A stretch of 44,372 nucleotides of DNA from Thermoplasmata archaeon (GTDB taxonomy: Archaea > Thermoplasmatota > DTKX01 > JAHFTX01). The notes below the pieces were generated by a model. The model ran no database searches and was not told the origin of the DNA. It saw only the letters and a list, made by a program, of their open reading frames with translations. The position numbers were made by a program, and so were the translations under genes. Shown here in pieces: positions 32,596 to 41,105 of the stretch (position 1 is its first letter; every line of letters begins with the position of its first letter). Location: assembly GCA_023265395.1 (NCBI GenBank), contig JAHFTX010000024.1, positions 1-44,372 of the forward strand, read 5' to 3'.

Positions 32596-32644
32596 CGCGC
32601 CTCTGAGATGGTCGGCCGTCCATCCCTCTGGAGGGAGTCGTCCG

Positions 32645-35245
32645 ATGCGTTCTTCGCTGCTGCTGGCACTGCTGCTGACCTCCAGCCTGCTCGGCGGGGC
32701 CCTCCTCCCTGTCGGAGGCCAGAGCCCCAACCAAGCGCCGACCGCTGACGCCGGCCACGACCTCGCCACGGCAGTGGGCGTGGCGACCAACTTCAACGGC
32801 TCGGGCAGCAGCGACCCCGACAACGACATCCTGTTCTTCAGCTGGGACTTCGACAACGCCAACGGCCTCCAGCAGGACGCCAGCGGTCCGACCCCCGTGT
32901 GGACCTTCCAGTTCCCCGGCCAGTACACCGTCACGCTGACCGTCGATGACGGCTCACTCTCGGGCTTCGACACCCTCTCGGTCGTCGTCGAGCAGACCCT
33001 GAGCAACCACAACCCCGTGGCGGTCATCACCGAGCCGCAGAACGGCGACGTGGTCTTCGTCTCCGCCGACATCCCCTTCGACGGCACCGACTCCTACGAC
33101 CCCGATGGGGATCCGATCAACTACAGCTGGGACTTCGGCAACGCCATCTACACCACGGCCACCGGCACCTACCCCGGCTTTGACCGCCCTGGGGTCGTCG
33201 CGGTCACCCTGACCGTCTCCGATGGGGTCTTCAACAGCACCGCCACCTCGACGCTGATCGTGCTGGTCGTCTCGGGCCCGGGGGGCCCGCCGCCGCTGCC
33301 CATCCCCCGCCTGCCCTCGGCCTGTTTCACCGAGACCTCTCCCTGGTACACCTGGAAGCCCTCGACCTTCGACGGCTCGTGCAGCCACGATCAGGACTCG
33401 GGCCAGGTCAACGTCACCTGGGACTTCGACCTCAACGACGGCCTCAACCCCACTTCCCCCGACAGCACGGAGCGGATCGCCCAGTGGGCCTACCATGACG
33501 TGGGCACCTACACCGTCACACTGGTGGTCGTCGACGATGACCCGGTGCCCAAGTACAACTTCACCCAGAAGGACATCGTCATCGTCGCCCATCCCAAGCC
33601 TACGGTCAACGCCGGCCCCGACGTCCACGTCGACAACGGCAAGGCGCTGACCCTCGCGGGCTCGGCCACGCCCAACCGCGGTGACCAGAGCAACACCAGC
33701 CAGAAGATCATCTTCCGCAACGACGTGGTGGACTTCTACGCCTGGGACTTCCAGAGCGACGGCATCTGGGACTGGAACAGCAGCGCCACCGGGGTCGCCA
33801 CCCACACCTACAACCTGCCCGAGGACCCCAAGGAGCCCGTCGAGTTCCTCGCGACGCTGATGGCCTGCACCAACTACCAGCCGGAGCACGGCGGATACGA
33901 CAACGTCTGTGACAGCAACGCGACCCACGTGATCATCAACGCCGGCCCCAACAGCGACCCGATCGCGGATGCCGGACCGGCGGTCAAGGGCTTCGTCGGC
34001 GAGAGCGTCACCCTCCACGGCAGCGGCGTCGACTCCGACGGCTTCATCGCCACGTACGAGTGGGACTTCAACAGCGACGGGACCTTCGACTGGTCCTCGA
34101 CCGCCTCCGGTACCGCCACCACCACCTACCAGAGCTCCGGCACCTTCAGTCCGACCGAGCGGGTCACCGACGACCGCGGAGCGACGGCACAAGCCTCTAC
34201 CACCGTGACCATCGCCGCCAACGGCGTGCCGGTCGCTGACGCCTGCTGCGACCAGAGCGTCAAGGTCGGCCAGACCATCTCCCTCGACGGCAGCGGCAGC
34301 ACCGACCCTGACAAGGAGCCGCTGAGCTACCTGTGGGACTACGACAGTTCCGACGGGATCGGCGTCGACAGCACACTGGCCTCCCCCACGGTCAGCTACG
34401 CCACCCGCGGCACCTACGTCGCGACCCTCAAGGTCCGCGACCCACATGGCGCCGAGAGCGCTGCTGACGAGGTCACCCTCACCGTGACCCAGAGCTTCGG
34501 CGCCGAGCTCACCGGTGCGGGCACCTCCCAGCTGGGGGAGCCCAACCAGCAGGTGGTCTTCACCCTGACCCTGACCAACAAGGGCGACGGCCCCGACGAC
34601 TTCACGCTGCTGCGTGATGGCGGCTCCCCGACCTACACCTCGGTGATCACTCCCACCCAGCTCAAGCTGGGCGCAGGGGAATCCTCGCCGGTGAGCGTGC
34701 GCGTGCTCGTGCCCGTGGGCGCCAAGGCCGACGAGAGCCAGACGTTGACCATCACGGCGACCTCGGTAGGCTCGACCACCGGCGGCGGGACGCGGGTGAG
34801 CGCCTCGGCGACCCTGACCCTCAAGGTCAAGGAGCTCCACAACGCCGACCTGCAGCTGGCCAAGAAGGACCCCTCGGTCGCCCAGGGCGGGCACACCAGC
34901 GTGACCCTGACCATCCGCAACGACGGCAACGTCAAGGACACGATCAAGGTCAGCGCCAGCGGTGCGGGCCAGAAGCTGGTCAGCTTCTCACCCACCAGCG
35001 TCACCCTCGAGCCGACCAAGAAGGCCGACGTGACGGTCACCATCGCAGTCAGCGCCGACACCCCGACGCGGGCCTACACGGTGACGATCACCGGCGACGC
35101 CGGGGGCGTCAAGGCCACCACGACGCTGACCATCACCGTCACGGCCGGCGGACCTTCGGGCACCCCGGGCTTCGAGGGCACGCTCAGCGTCGTCGCGCTG
35201 CTTGCCGCCCTGGCGGTGGCGACGGCGACGTCGCGCCGCCGCTGA
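32645..35245 (+). CDS. PKD-repeat surface protein with PGF-CTERM
   Basis: An 866-residue exported protein. The start ATG at 32645 gives a clean signal peptide (MRSSLLLALLLTSSLLGGAL) and follows GGAGGGAG; the frame extends upstream without a better start. About six PKD domains occupy residues 25-610, each with S-x-DPDxD and W-D-F/Y cores (SSDPDNDILFFSWDFD, SYDPDGDPINYSWDFG, STDPDKEPLSYLWDYD). Two NEW3/CARDB-like modules follow. The end is SGTPGFEGTL, a hydrophobic helix and SRRR, the PGF-CTERM signal for archaeosortase. It would be a lipid-anchored cell-surface adhesin or S-layer-associated protein. No enzyme domain is seen. Confidence 0.87.
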   Translation: MRSSLLLALLLTSSLLGGALLPVGGQSPNQAPTADAGHDLATAVGVATNFNGSGSSDPDNDILFFSWDFDNANGLQQDASGPTPVWTFQFPGQYTVTLTVDDGSLSGFDTLSVVVEQTLSNHNPVAVITEPQNGDVVFVSADIPFDGTDSYDPDGDPINYSWDFGNAIYTTATGTYPGFDRPGVVAVTLTVSDGVFNSTATSTLIVLVVSGPGGPPPLPIPRLPSACFTETSPWYTWKPSTFDGSCSHDQDSGQVNVTWDFDLNDGLNPTSPDSTERIAQWAYHDVGTYTVTLVVVDDDPVPKYNFTQKDIVIVAHPKPTVNAGPDVHVDNGKALTLAGSATPNRGDQSNTSQKIIFRNDVVDFYAWDFQSDGIWDWNSSATGVATHTYNLPEDPKEPVEFLATLMACTNYQPEHGGYDNVCDSNATHVIINAGPNSDPIADAGPAVKGFVGESVTLHGSGVDSDGFIATYEWDFNSDGTFDWSSTASGTATTTYQSSGTFSPTERVTDDRGATAQASTTVTIAANGVPVADACCDQSVKVGQTISLDGSGSTDPDKEPLSYLWDYDSSDGIGVDSTLASPTVSYATRGTYVATLKVRDPHGAESAADEVTLTVTQSFGAELTGAGTSQLGEPNQQVVFTLTLTNKGDGPDDFTLLRDGGSPTYTSVITPTQLKLGAGESSPVSVRVLVPVGAKADESQTLTITATSVGSTTGGGTRVSASATLTLKVKELHNADLQLAKKDPSVAQGGHTSVTLTIRNDGNVKDTIKVSASGAGQKLVSFSPTSVTLEPTKKADVTVTIAVSADTPTRAYTVTITGDAGGVKATTTLTITVTAGGPSGTPGFEGTLSVVALLAALAVATATSRRR

Positions 35246-35286
35246 GGGGTCGGCAGCGACGGCGGCGCCGTCGTGCGGGTGCACCC

Positions 35287-36306
35287 ATGGGGTCGCAGGA
35301 GGAGGCCGAGGCGCTGCCTCCGGTCACCTTCTCCAGCACCGGCGTCGCCTACGCGCTGCAGAAGACCCTGGTGTCCTTGTTGGTCGGGTTCGTGCTCATC
35401 GGCGTCGCGTCGTGGCTCGGCGCGCACCTGTTCGTGCTCCTGCTGCTGCTCAACCTGCTGGTGGTGGTGATCCTCGTGTGGGGGGTCAGCCCACTGGTGA
35501 GCCGCCAGGTCCTGCAGTCGCAGGAGCTGGTGCTCCGTCACGGCTGGTACGTCACGGTCCATGTCCCGCTCGCATCGGTCCACCGGGCCGTCGAGGCGCA
35601 ACCGGCCGCTGGGGTGGGGGCCAACGTGCTCTCGGGCAGCCCGATCCTCGCCCTCAAGTCCTCGACCCTGGGCCTGGTGCGTCTGGAGATCGAGCCGCCG
35701 CTGCACGTCGGACCGATACCCGGTCGGCAGGTCCGTACCATCGTGCTCTCCCTCGACCGGCCCGTGGAGTTCCTCACCCAGCTGCGCCGCTACCGCGCGG
35801 CGGCGATCGGTGGCATCGATGCCCAAGGAGCCGCCGAGGAGGCCCTGACGCACTGCCCCACCTGCGCGCGCCCCCTCAGCGGCGCTGTCGCGCCCGCACC
35901 GACGTGGCGTCGCAAGGAGGGCTCGCACATCGACGCGGTGTTCTTGATCCACGCCGACGGGCGAGTGGTGACCTCCTACCAGGCCGACCTGGCCTTGCCC
36001 GGGGCGCACAGCCTCAGCGGGATGCTCACCGCCGTGCAGGACTTCGTCAGCGAGACCCTCAAGGGCCGCAGCGGCGACCTCGCGGTGCTCGCCCACGGCG
36101 ACAGTTCGATCGTCATGGAGCGCTCAGCGCTGCTGACGCTCGCCGTCGTCGTCAGCGGCAGCATCGGCGCGGGGCTGCGGCCGGCGATGCGCGCGTGCCT
36201 TGCCGAGGTGACCGAGCGGTATGGTGATTCCCTGGCGGAGTGGGACGGAGACCTGTCGGCCTTCCCTGGGGTCAACAAGGTCGTCTCGCAGGTGCTCTGG
36301 TCCTGA
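35287..36306 (+). CDS. Membrane protein with PH-like and roadblock-like cytosolic domains
   Basis: A 339-residue protein. Two hydrophobic helices (about 25-44 and 48-68) are followed by a beta-rich stretch (about 75-165; QELVLRHGWYVTVHVPL, VRTIVLSLDRP) of bacterial PH-domain type. A lone CPTC pair stands at 190-193. The last 120 residues (IDAVFLIHADGRVVTSY, SGMLTAVQDFVSETLK, YGDSLAEWDGDL) form a domain I know from Thermoplasmatota membrane proteins, of roadblock/longin-like fold. In other systems such folds bind small GTPases or serve as dimer platforms. It is followed 68 nt later by a membrane regulator gene. Confidence 0.65.
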   Translation: MGSQEEAEALPPVTFSSTGVAYALQKTLVSLLVGFVLIGVASWLGAHLFVLLLLLNLLVVVILVWGVSPLVSRQVLQSQELVLRHGWYVTVHVPLASVHRAVEAQPAAGVGANVLSGSPILALKSSTLGLVRLEIEPPLHVGPIPGRQVRTIVLSLDRPVEFLTQLRRYRAAAIGGIDAQGAAEEALTHCPTCARPLSGAVAPAPTWRRKEGSHIDAVFLIHADGRVVTSYQADLALPGAHSLSGMLTAVQDFVSETLKGRSGDLAVLAHGDSSIVMERSALLTLAVVVSGSIGAGLRPAMRACLAEVTERYGDSLAEWDGDLSAFPGVNKVVSQVLWS

Positions 36307-36333
36307 GGAACCAGCCCTGTGGGGGGGACAGGT

Positions 36334-36345
36334 ATCCTTAAGTAG
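36334..36345 (+). promoter_or_regulatory. Core promoter of the membrane regulator gene
   Basis: ATCCTTAAGTAG, 30-41 nt before the ATG at 36375. The leader carries GGGAGG directly before ATGATG, so either of the two ATGs may be used. Confidence 0.45.
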
Positions 36346-36374
36346 GGTCGACCAGCCGACGAAGGGTCGGGAGG

Positions 36375-38624
36375 ATGATGGCGGACCTACGTGCGCCGCT
36401 GCGCGGCGTGGTGCCGCTGCTGGTGCTGGCACTGCTGGCGATCAGCACGCTTGCCCCCAGTGGGAGCGCCGCCCCCACCGGCGCGTGGGCCGAGGAGGTC
36501 GTGCTGGTCGAGGACGCTAGCGCCGGTGCGTTCAGTCCCGCCCTGGCGCTCGACGGCCATGATGGGTCGCATGTCGTCTACGTGCGGGCCAACATCACGT
36601 CGATGGTCAAGAGCGACGAGCAGGGCGCCTCGGTGACCACGTTTGCCAGTGGCAACCTGTTCCTGACGGTCGTCGGCCAGGATGGCAACACGCAGGTTCC
36701 CCCGCTCCCGCTGACCTTCCTCGATGACACCGACGGCTACCAGATCGAAGCGCCCTCCGTCGCCGTCGACGGGCTGGGCAACACCCACGTGGTGTGGTCC
36801 GACACCGCCGGGGAGAGCGGGACCTATGATGTCCACTACCTGCGCACCGACGCGGCGGGCACCATCGGCGTGGAGCTCCCCATCGCCGTGACCCCCAAGC
36901 ACAGCCGCTTCGCGGCCATCGCGGCGTCGCCCTCGGGCACCGCCCACATCGTGTGGGCTGACGAGCGCGACGGTCTGCAGAAGCAGGTCTACTACTCGCA
37001 GGTCTCCCCTGCCGGGGAGCTGGTCGTCGATGCGCAGCCGATCTCGCCCTTCGTCACCCTCTTCGAGGCCTCCCACCCGGCCATCGCGCTCAACCCCCGC
37101 ACCGATGATGTCGCCATCGTCTGGGAGCAGCGCGCCTTGGCGGTCGTCTCGGACGACCTCTACTACGAGCTGCTCGACCCCGCCGGCGCGGTTCTCACCC
37201 CACCGACGCAGCTGACCAACAGCCTCCAGAGCGAGGAGCGGCCCGCTCTGTGCTTCGACGACGCCTCACGCTTGCACCTTAGCTGGCAAGACGGCCGCAA
37301 CGGCAACCTCGAGGTCTACCACCGGTTCGTCAGCGCGGAGCCCAAGGTCGACAACGGGCAGCGGATGACCATCAGCAGCCAAGACAGCCTCAGCCCCCAG
37401 CTGGCGACCTATTCCGACTCGGAGACGCTGCTGGTGTGGACGCAGAAGGTGGGGCAGATCAACGACAAGACCCATGTCACGCGCCTGCGCCTGGGTCAAC
37501 TGGGCGCGCCGCTCTCGAGCGAGCCGGCCTACGTCGTCGACCGCAGTGGGCTGAGCGCCGCCTTCCCCGCCGTAGCGATCGACCGCTCCGACCACCCGGT
37601 CGTGGTGTGGTCCGACGCCCGCAACGTCGGCCCTGAGCAGACGCCCACCTGGACGTTGCTCTACAGCCGCGGCGTCGACGGGCTCGATCGCGCGCCCGTG
37701 CCAGTGCTGACCGTGCACCTGGGCGATGTGCCCCTCGAGGGCGGACCCCTGAGCGTGCCGCTGGGGGCGACGGTGGAGTTCAACGCCACCAACAGCAGCG
37801 ATCCCGACGGCTGGGACAGCATCGCCGACCACTCCTTCGACCTGGGTGACGCCAACGTCACCGGCTGGGGCGCACCGCCGGTGCTGCAGCACGCCTACGA
37901 GCGGCCCGGTTCGTACGAGGTGGTGCTGTTGGTGCGCGACCGATTTGGCTTGCAGACCGAGGTTCGTCGTACGCTGAGCGTGGTCGCGCCGCACGGGCCG
38001 GTGCACACGGCCCCGCGCGACGACACGCAGCTGCTGGTAGCGGCTGGCACCGTCGGTGGCGCCGGGGGGCTGTTGCTGGCCTTCGTCGCGGGCACGGAGG
38101 TGGGTCGCTACAAGGCCCTGTCGTTGCTGGTGGTGCCGCTCTACAGCCGCATCCGCCGCGAGAAGACGTTGGACAACTACATCCGCGGGCAGATCCACGG
38201 GTACATCCTGGGCAACCCCGGCTGCCACTACAACCAGGTCAAGCAGGTGCTCAATCTCAACAACGGCACCCTGGCCTACCACCTGCGCAAGCTCGAGAAG
38301 GAGGAGTTCATCAAGAGCCGTCGCGACGGGATGTACAAGCGCTTCTACGCCTTTGGCATGACCTTGACGACCCATGTGATCACCCTCTCGCCGATCCAGC
38401 GTCAGATCCTCGACCTGATCACCGTCGCTCCAGGAATCTCGCAGAAGGAGGTCGCCGAGGAGCTGGGCATCAGCGCCCCGGCGGTGGTCTACCACATGGG
38501 TGTGCTGCACGCCAACCGCCTGGTGCGTCGAGAGAAGAACGGTGTCAAGGTCCGCTACTTCCCCGCTCAGCCCGAGGGTGAATACGAGATCGCCACCGGC
38601 CCGGCGAGCGCCCCCGAGGGCTAG
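36375..38624 (+). CDS. One-component membrane regulator: extracellular propeller, PKD domain, TM, two winged helices
   Basis: A 749-residue protein. A signal or anchor helix (VVPLLVLALLAISTLA) is followed by an outer region of sialidase-like propeller repeats with HVVW and IVWADERDG blades (about 40-440). A PKD domain follows (about 450-545; NSSDPDGWDSI, SFDLGDANV), then one membrane helix at about 553-575. The cytosolic part has a first winged helix (about 595-660; NPGCHYNQVKQVLNLNNGTL, YHLRKLEKEEFIKSRR) and a second (about 675-735; GISQKEVAEELGISAPAVVY). The winged helices match a family common in Thermoplasmatota and methanogens. The protein would sense an outer ligand and act directly on DNA. 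Its targets are unknown; the neighbouring surface-protein gene is a candidate. Confidence 0.85.
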   Translation: MMADLRAPLRGVVPLLVLALLAISTLAPSGSAAPTGAWAEEVVLVEDASAGAFSPALALDGHDGSHVVYVRANITSMVKSDEQGASVTTFASGNLFLTVVGQDGNTQVPPLPLTFLDDTDGYQIEAPSVAVDGLGNTHVVWSDTAGESGTYDVHYLRTDAAGTIGVELPIAVTPKHSRFAAIAASPSGTAHIVWADERDGLQKQVYYSQVSPAGELVVDAQPISPFVTLFEASHPAIALNPRTDDVAIVWEQRALAVVSDDLYYELLDPAGAVLTPPTQLTNSLQSEERPALCFDDASRLHLSWQDGRNGNLEVYHRFVSAEPKVDNGQRMTISSQDSLSPQLATYSDSETLLVWTQKVGQINDKTHVTRLRLGQLGAPLSSEPAYVVDRSGLSAAFPAVAIDRSDHPVVVWSDARNVGPEQTPTWTLLYSRGVDGLDRAPVPVLTVHLGDVPLEGGPLSVPLGATVEFNATNSSDPDGWDSIADHSFDLGDANVTGWGAPPVLQHAYERPGSYEVVLLVRDRFGLQTEVRRTLSVVAPHGPVHTAPRDDTQLLVAAGTVGGAGGLLLAFVAGTEVGRYKALSLLVVPLYSRIRREKTLDNYIRGQIHGYILGNPGCHYNQVKQVLNLNNGTLAYHLRKLEKEEFIKSRRDGMYKRFYAFGMTLTTHVITLSPIQRQILDLITVAPGISQKEVAEELGISAPAVVYHMGVLHANRLVRREKNGVKVRYFPAQPEGEYEIATGPASAPEG

Positions 38625-38676
38625 GCGGGGCCCTAGGAGACCCGCGCCTCTTGGCGGTCCGGCTGCCGACAACAAT

Positions 38677-38686
38677 GCTTTTAAAG
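38677..38686 (+). promoter_or_regulatory. TATA box upstream of the anchored surface protein
   Basis: GCTTTTAAAG, itself nearly palindromic, about 35-44 nt before the GTG at 38721. GGAGGA precedes the GTG by about 6 nt. Confidence 0.55.
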
Positions 38687-38720
38687 ACCCATCAGGTTCG
38701 AAGCGCGCGGAGGACCCTCG

Positions 38721-41105
38721 GTGGCGACGAAGACGTTCCCCAGCCTGGTGATGGCGGTCCTGCTGCTAGGGCTGGTGGGCACGGCTCCGCTGCTGGGGGG
38801 CGTCGGTGCCGATACCGGCGGGCGTCAGGCCGGCTACACCGACCATCTGCTCTACTTCCATGGCAACCAGACCAGCGGCGATTACCTCGACACCGTCCCC
38901 CCCGGCCCCCAGGACGCGGCGCGACCACGGCCGGTGACGACCTCGGCGACCTTTGCCACGCGGGATGCGTTCTCCAAGGACCTGCTGGTGCTGGGCCATG
39001 AGACCACGGGGATCACCAAGGGCTTCTGGCTCGACAACCTGCCGATGAACCCGCTCTTGGGCGGCACGCCGGAACTGACGATCTCCGTCACCGACGATGA
39101 CCTGGTGGTCGCGCAGTACGTCGACAGCAGCTTCACAGGCTCCAACACCAACTGGCGCATCCCCTTCACCGGCGGCAACGTCACCTCGCATCTGTTCCCC
39201 AAAGGGCACCGCATCGGGGTGCTGATCACCGCCTCGACCTCCATCTCGATCGCCTTTGGGCCCACCTCGGTGCTGCGGGTGCTCTGCGACCCGACGACGC
39301 TGACCGCCGAGGTCACCGATGCCGACGGCCACGTGGGGGCCAGCCTGCAACCCAACGGCCTGGAAGCCGACCGTGAGGCGATCGTCCGCGGCGTCGTCCA
39401 GGCGGCCTTTGGCGAGAGCGACATCGACTCGGTGACCGTCGCCATCGACGCGCCCGGTGGCTCCAACGTGCTCAACCAGACGGCGACCGTCAGCGGCCTC
39501 AACTACACCTTCAACTGGAGTTACGACACCGGTCACCCTGCCGGGGTCTACGACGTCACCGTGACGACCTTCGACCCCCAGGGCAACTCGCTGAGCACCC
39601 ATACCCTGCTGACGATGGCCGAGTACGCCCTGATCGTCTACTCGCCCGACGACCCGGGCGCCTCGGAGGTGCACAGCGTCACCGCCCCCGGCGATTCGGT
39701 GACCTACAGCCTGGTGGTGCGCAACACCGGCGCCTCCCCCACCGCGGTGGACCTGACCCAGGGCAACGCCGCTCCCGGCTGGTCGATGGACTTCTCTCCG
39801 GCGACCCTCAACCCGCTCCCGGGCGGCAGCGAGGGCACGATCAGTGTCACCGTCTCGGCCGAGACGACGGTGGTCATCGGGGACACCGCGATCCTCTACG
39901 TCCAGGCGATCGCCCACGACGATCCGAGCTCCACCAAGGCCTCGGCGCGGTTCCAGACCGTCACCAACGCGGTGCAGAACATCAACTTCGACCTCCGGTG
40001 GGAAGGGAGCAGTTCCTCGGTGGTGCCCGTCGGCGGAACGGCCACCTACAACCTCGTCCTGGTCAACAACGGCAAGCTCGAGGTCAACGTCACGCTGACC
40101 AAGACCGTCTCCACCCCCTCGTGGACGGCGCTGCTCGGCGGCGGCTTGCAGGAGGGGCTCGGCTACCATCTGGCCCCCGGGACGCTGCAGCAGGGGACCC
40201 TCGAGGTCCGCGCCCCCACCGACGCCTCGGCGGCGCCCTCGGTGACCGTCACCATCACGGGCACCAGCAGCGACACGACCCCGACGACGGTCAAGAGCAT
40301 CGTCAGCAAGACCAGCTTCGCCACCGGCATCCAGCTCTCCACCACCGACCCGGCGAGCAAGGAGGTCGAGGCGGGCAAGAGCGCGCGCTTCAGCTTCGTG
40401 CTCAAGAACCCCAACACCGAGCAGGCCCAGAGCGTGTCGCTGAGTGCCTCGGGGCTGCCCGCTGAGTGGACCTTCATCCTCAGCGACGCGACGGTCAACC
40501 TCAACGCCGGCGCCCAGAAGTCGATGACGATCGACGTGGTCACCCCCCAGGGCGCCAAGGCCGGCACCAAGGGGACGGTCACCATCCGCGCCCAGCTCAG
40601 CGGCGACCCCAGCGTCAGCGACCAGCTGGCCTTCTCCGTGACGATCTCCAAGAAGGAGGGGATGACGGTCAGCGTCACCCCCGAGCAGCTCAACGTCGGC
40701 CCCAGTGGGGGATTCATCACCGTGGCGGTCAAGAACACCGGCAATGGCGACCTGACGGTCAAGCTGGTCGTCACCAACGACCACAGCTACCGCGTCACCC
40801 TCGACGGCGACGACACCTTCACCATCGCCCCGGGCGCCACGGTCTCCCGCAAGGCGACGGTGAGCGTCCCTACCAACGCCCGCGATGGCGACCGGACGAT
40901 CCTCAAGGCGGTGGTCACCCCCACGGCCGGATCGAGCGCCACCGCGGTCACCAAGCAGGCCACCGTGGTGGTCAGCAAGGAGTTCACGGCACAGTTCCAG
41001 GACGCCTTGATCGGCGACCTGGGCGGGATGATCCCGCTGGCGCTGTTCATCGGGATCGTGATCCTGGCCTTCTTCACCCGCCGCGCCTACCGCGCGATGG
41101 AGTAG
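38721..41105 (+). CDS. Membrane-anchored NEW3/CARDB surface protein
   Basis: A 794-residue exported protein starting at GTG 38721, supported by GGAGGA upstream and a clean signal peptide (LVMAVLLLGLVGTAPLLGG). Residues about 35-200 form a unique N-terminal domain (DHLLYFHGNQTSGDYLDT). From about 210 there are five or so beta-sandwich modules of NEW3 type (VTAPGDSVTYSLVVRNTG, VPVGGTATYNLVLVNNGK, VEAGKSARFSFVLKNPN). The C-terminus is a membrane helix, MIPLALFIGIVILAFFTRR, with a short basic tail. Unlike three other surface proteins here it has no PGF motif, so it is held by its own helix. It follows the membrane regulator gene by 96 nt with its own TATA box. Confidence 0.83.
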   Translation: MATKTFPSLVMAVLLLGLVGTAPLLGGVGADTGGRQAGYTDHLLYFHGNQTSGDYLDTVPPGPQDAARPRPVTTSATFATRDAFSKDLLVLGHETTGITKGFWLDNLPMNPLLGGTPELTISVTDDDLVVAQYVDSSFTGSNTNWRIPFTGGNVTSHLFPKGHRIGVLITASTSISIAFGPTSVLRVLCDPTTLTAEVTDADGHVGASLQPNGLEADREAIVRGVVQAAFGESDIDSVTVAIDAPGGSNVLNQTATVSGLNYTFNWSYDTGHPAGVYDVTVTTFDPQGNSLSTHTLLTMAEYALIVYSPDDPGASEVHSVTAPGDSVTYSLVVRNTGASPTAVDLTQGNAAPGWSMDFSPATLNPLPGGSEGTISVTVSAETTVVIGDTAILYVQAIAHDDPSSTKASARFQTVTNAVQNINFDLRWEGSSSSVVPVGGTATYNLVLVNNGKLEVNVTLTKTVSTPSWTALLGGGLQEGLGYHLAPGTLQQGTLEVRAPTDASAAPSVTVTITGTSSDTTPTTVKSIVSKTSFATGIQLSTTDPASKEVEAGKSARFSFVLKNPNTEQAQSVSLSASGLPAEWTFILSDATVNLNAGAQKSMTIDVVTPQGAKAGTKGTVTIRAQLSGDPSVSDQLAFSVTISKKEGMTVSVTPEQLNVGPSGGFITVAVKNTGNGDLTVKLVVTNDHSYRVTLDGDDTFTIAPGATVSRKATVSVPTNARDGDRTILKAVVTPTAGSSATAVTKQATVVVSKEFTAQFQDALIGDLGGMIPLALFIGIVILAFFTRRAYRAME

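Noticed and set aside
32954-34894. Long minus-strand ORF across the PKD gene
   Set aside because: Mirror of the PKD repeat codons; no start signal or domain.
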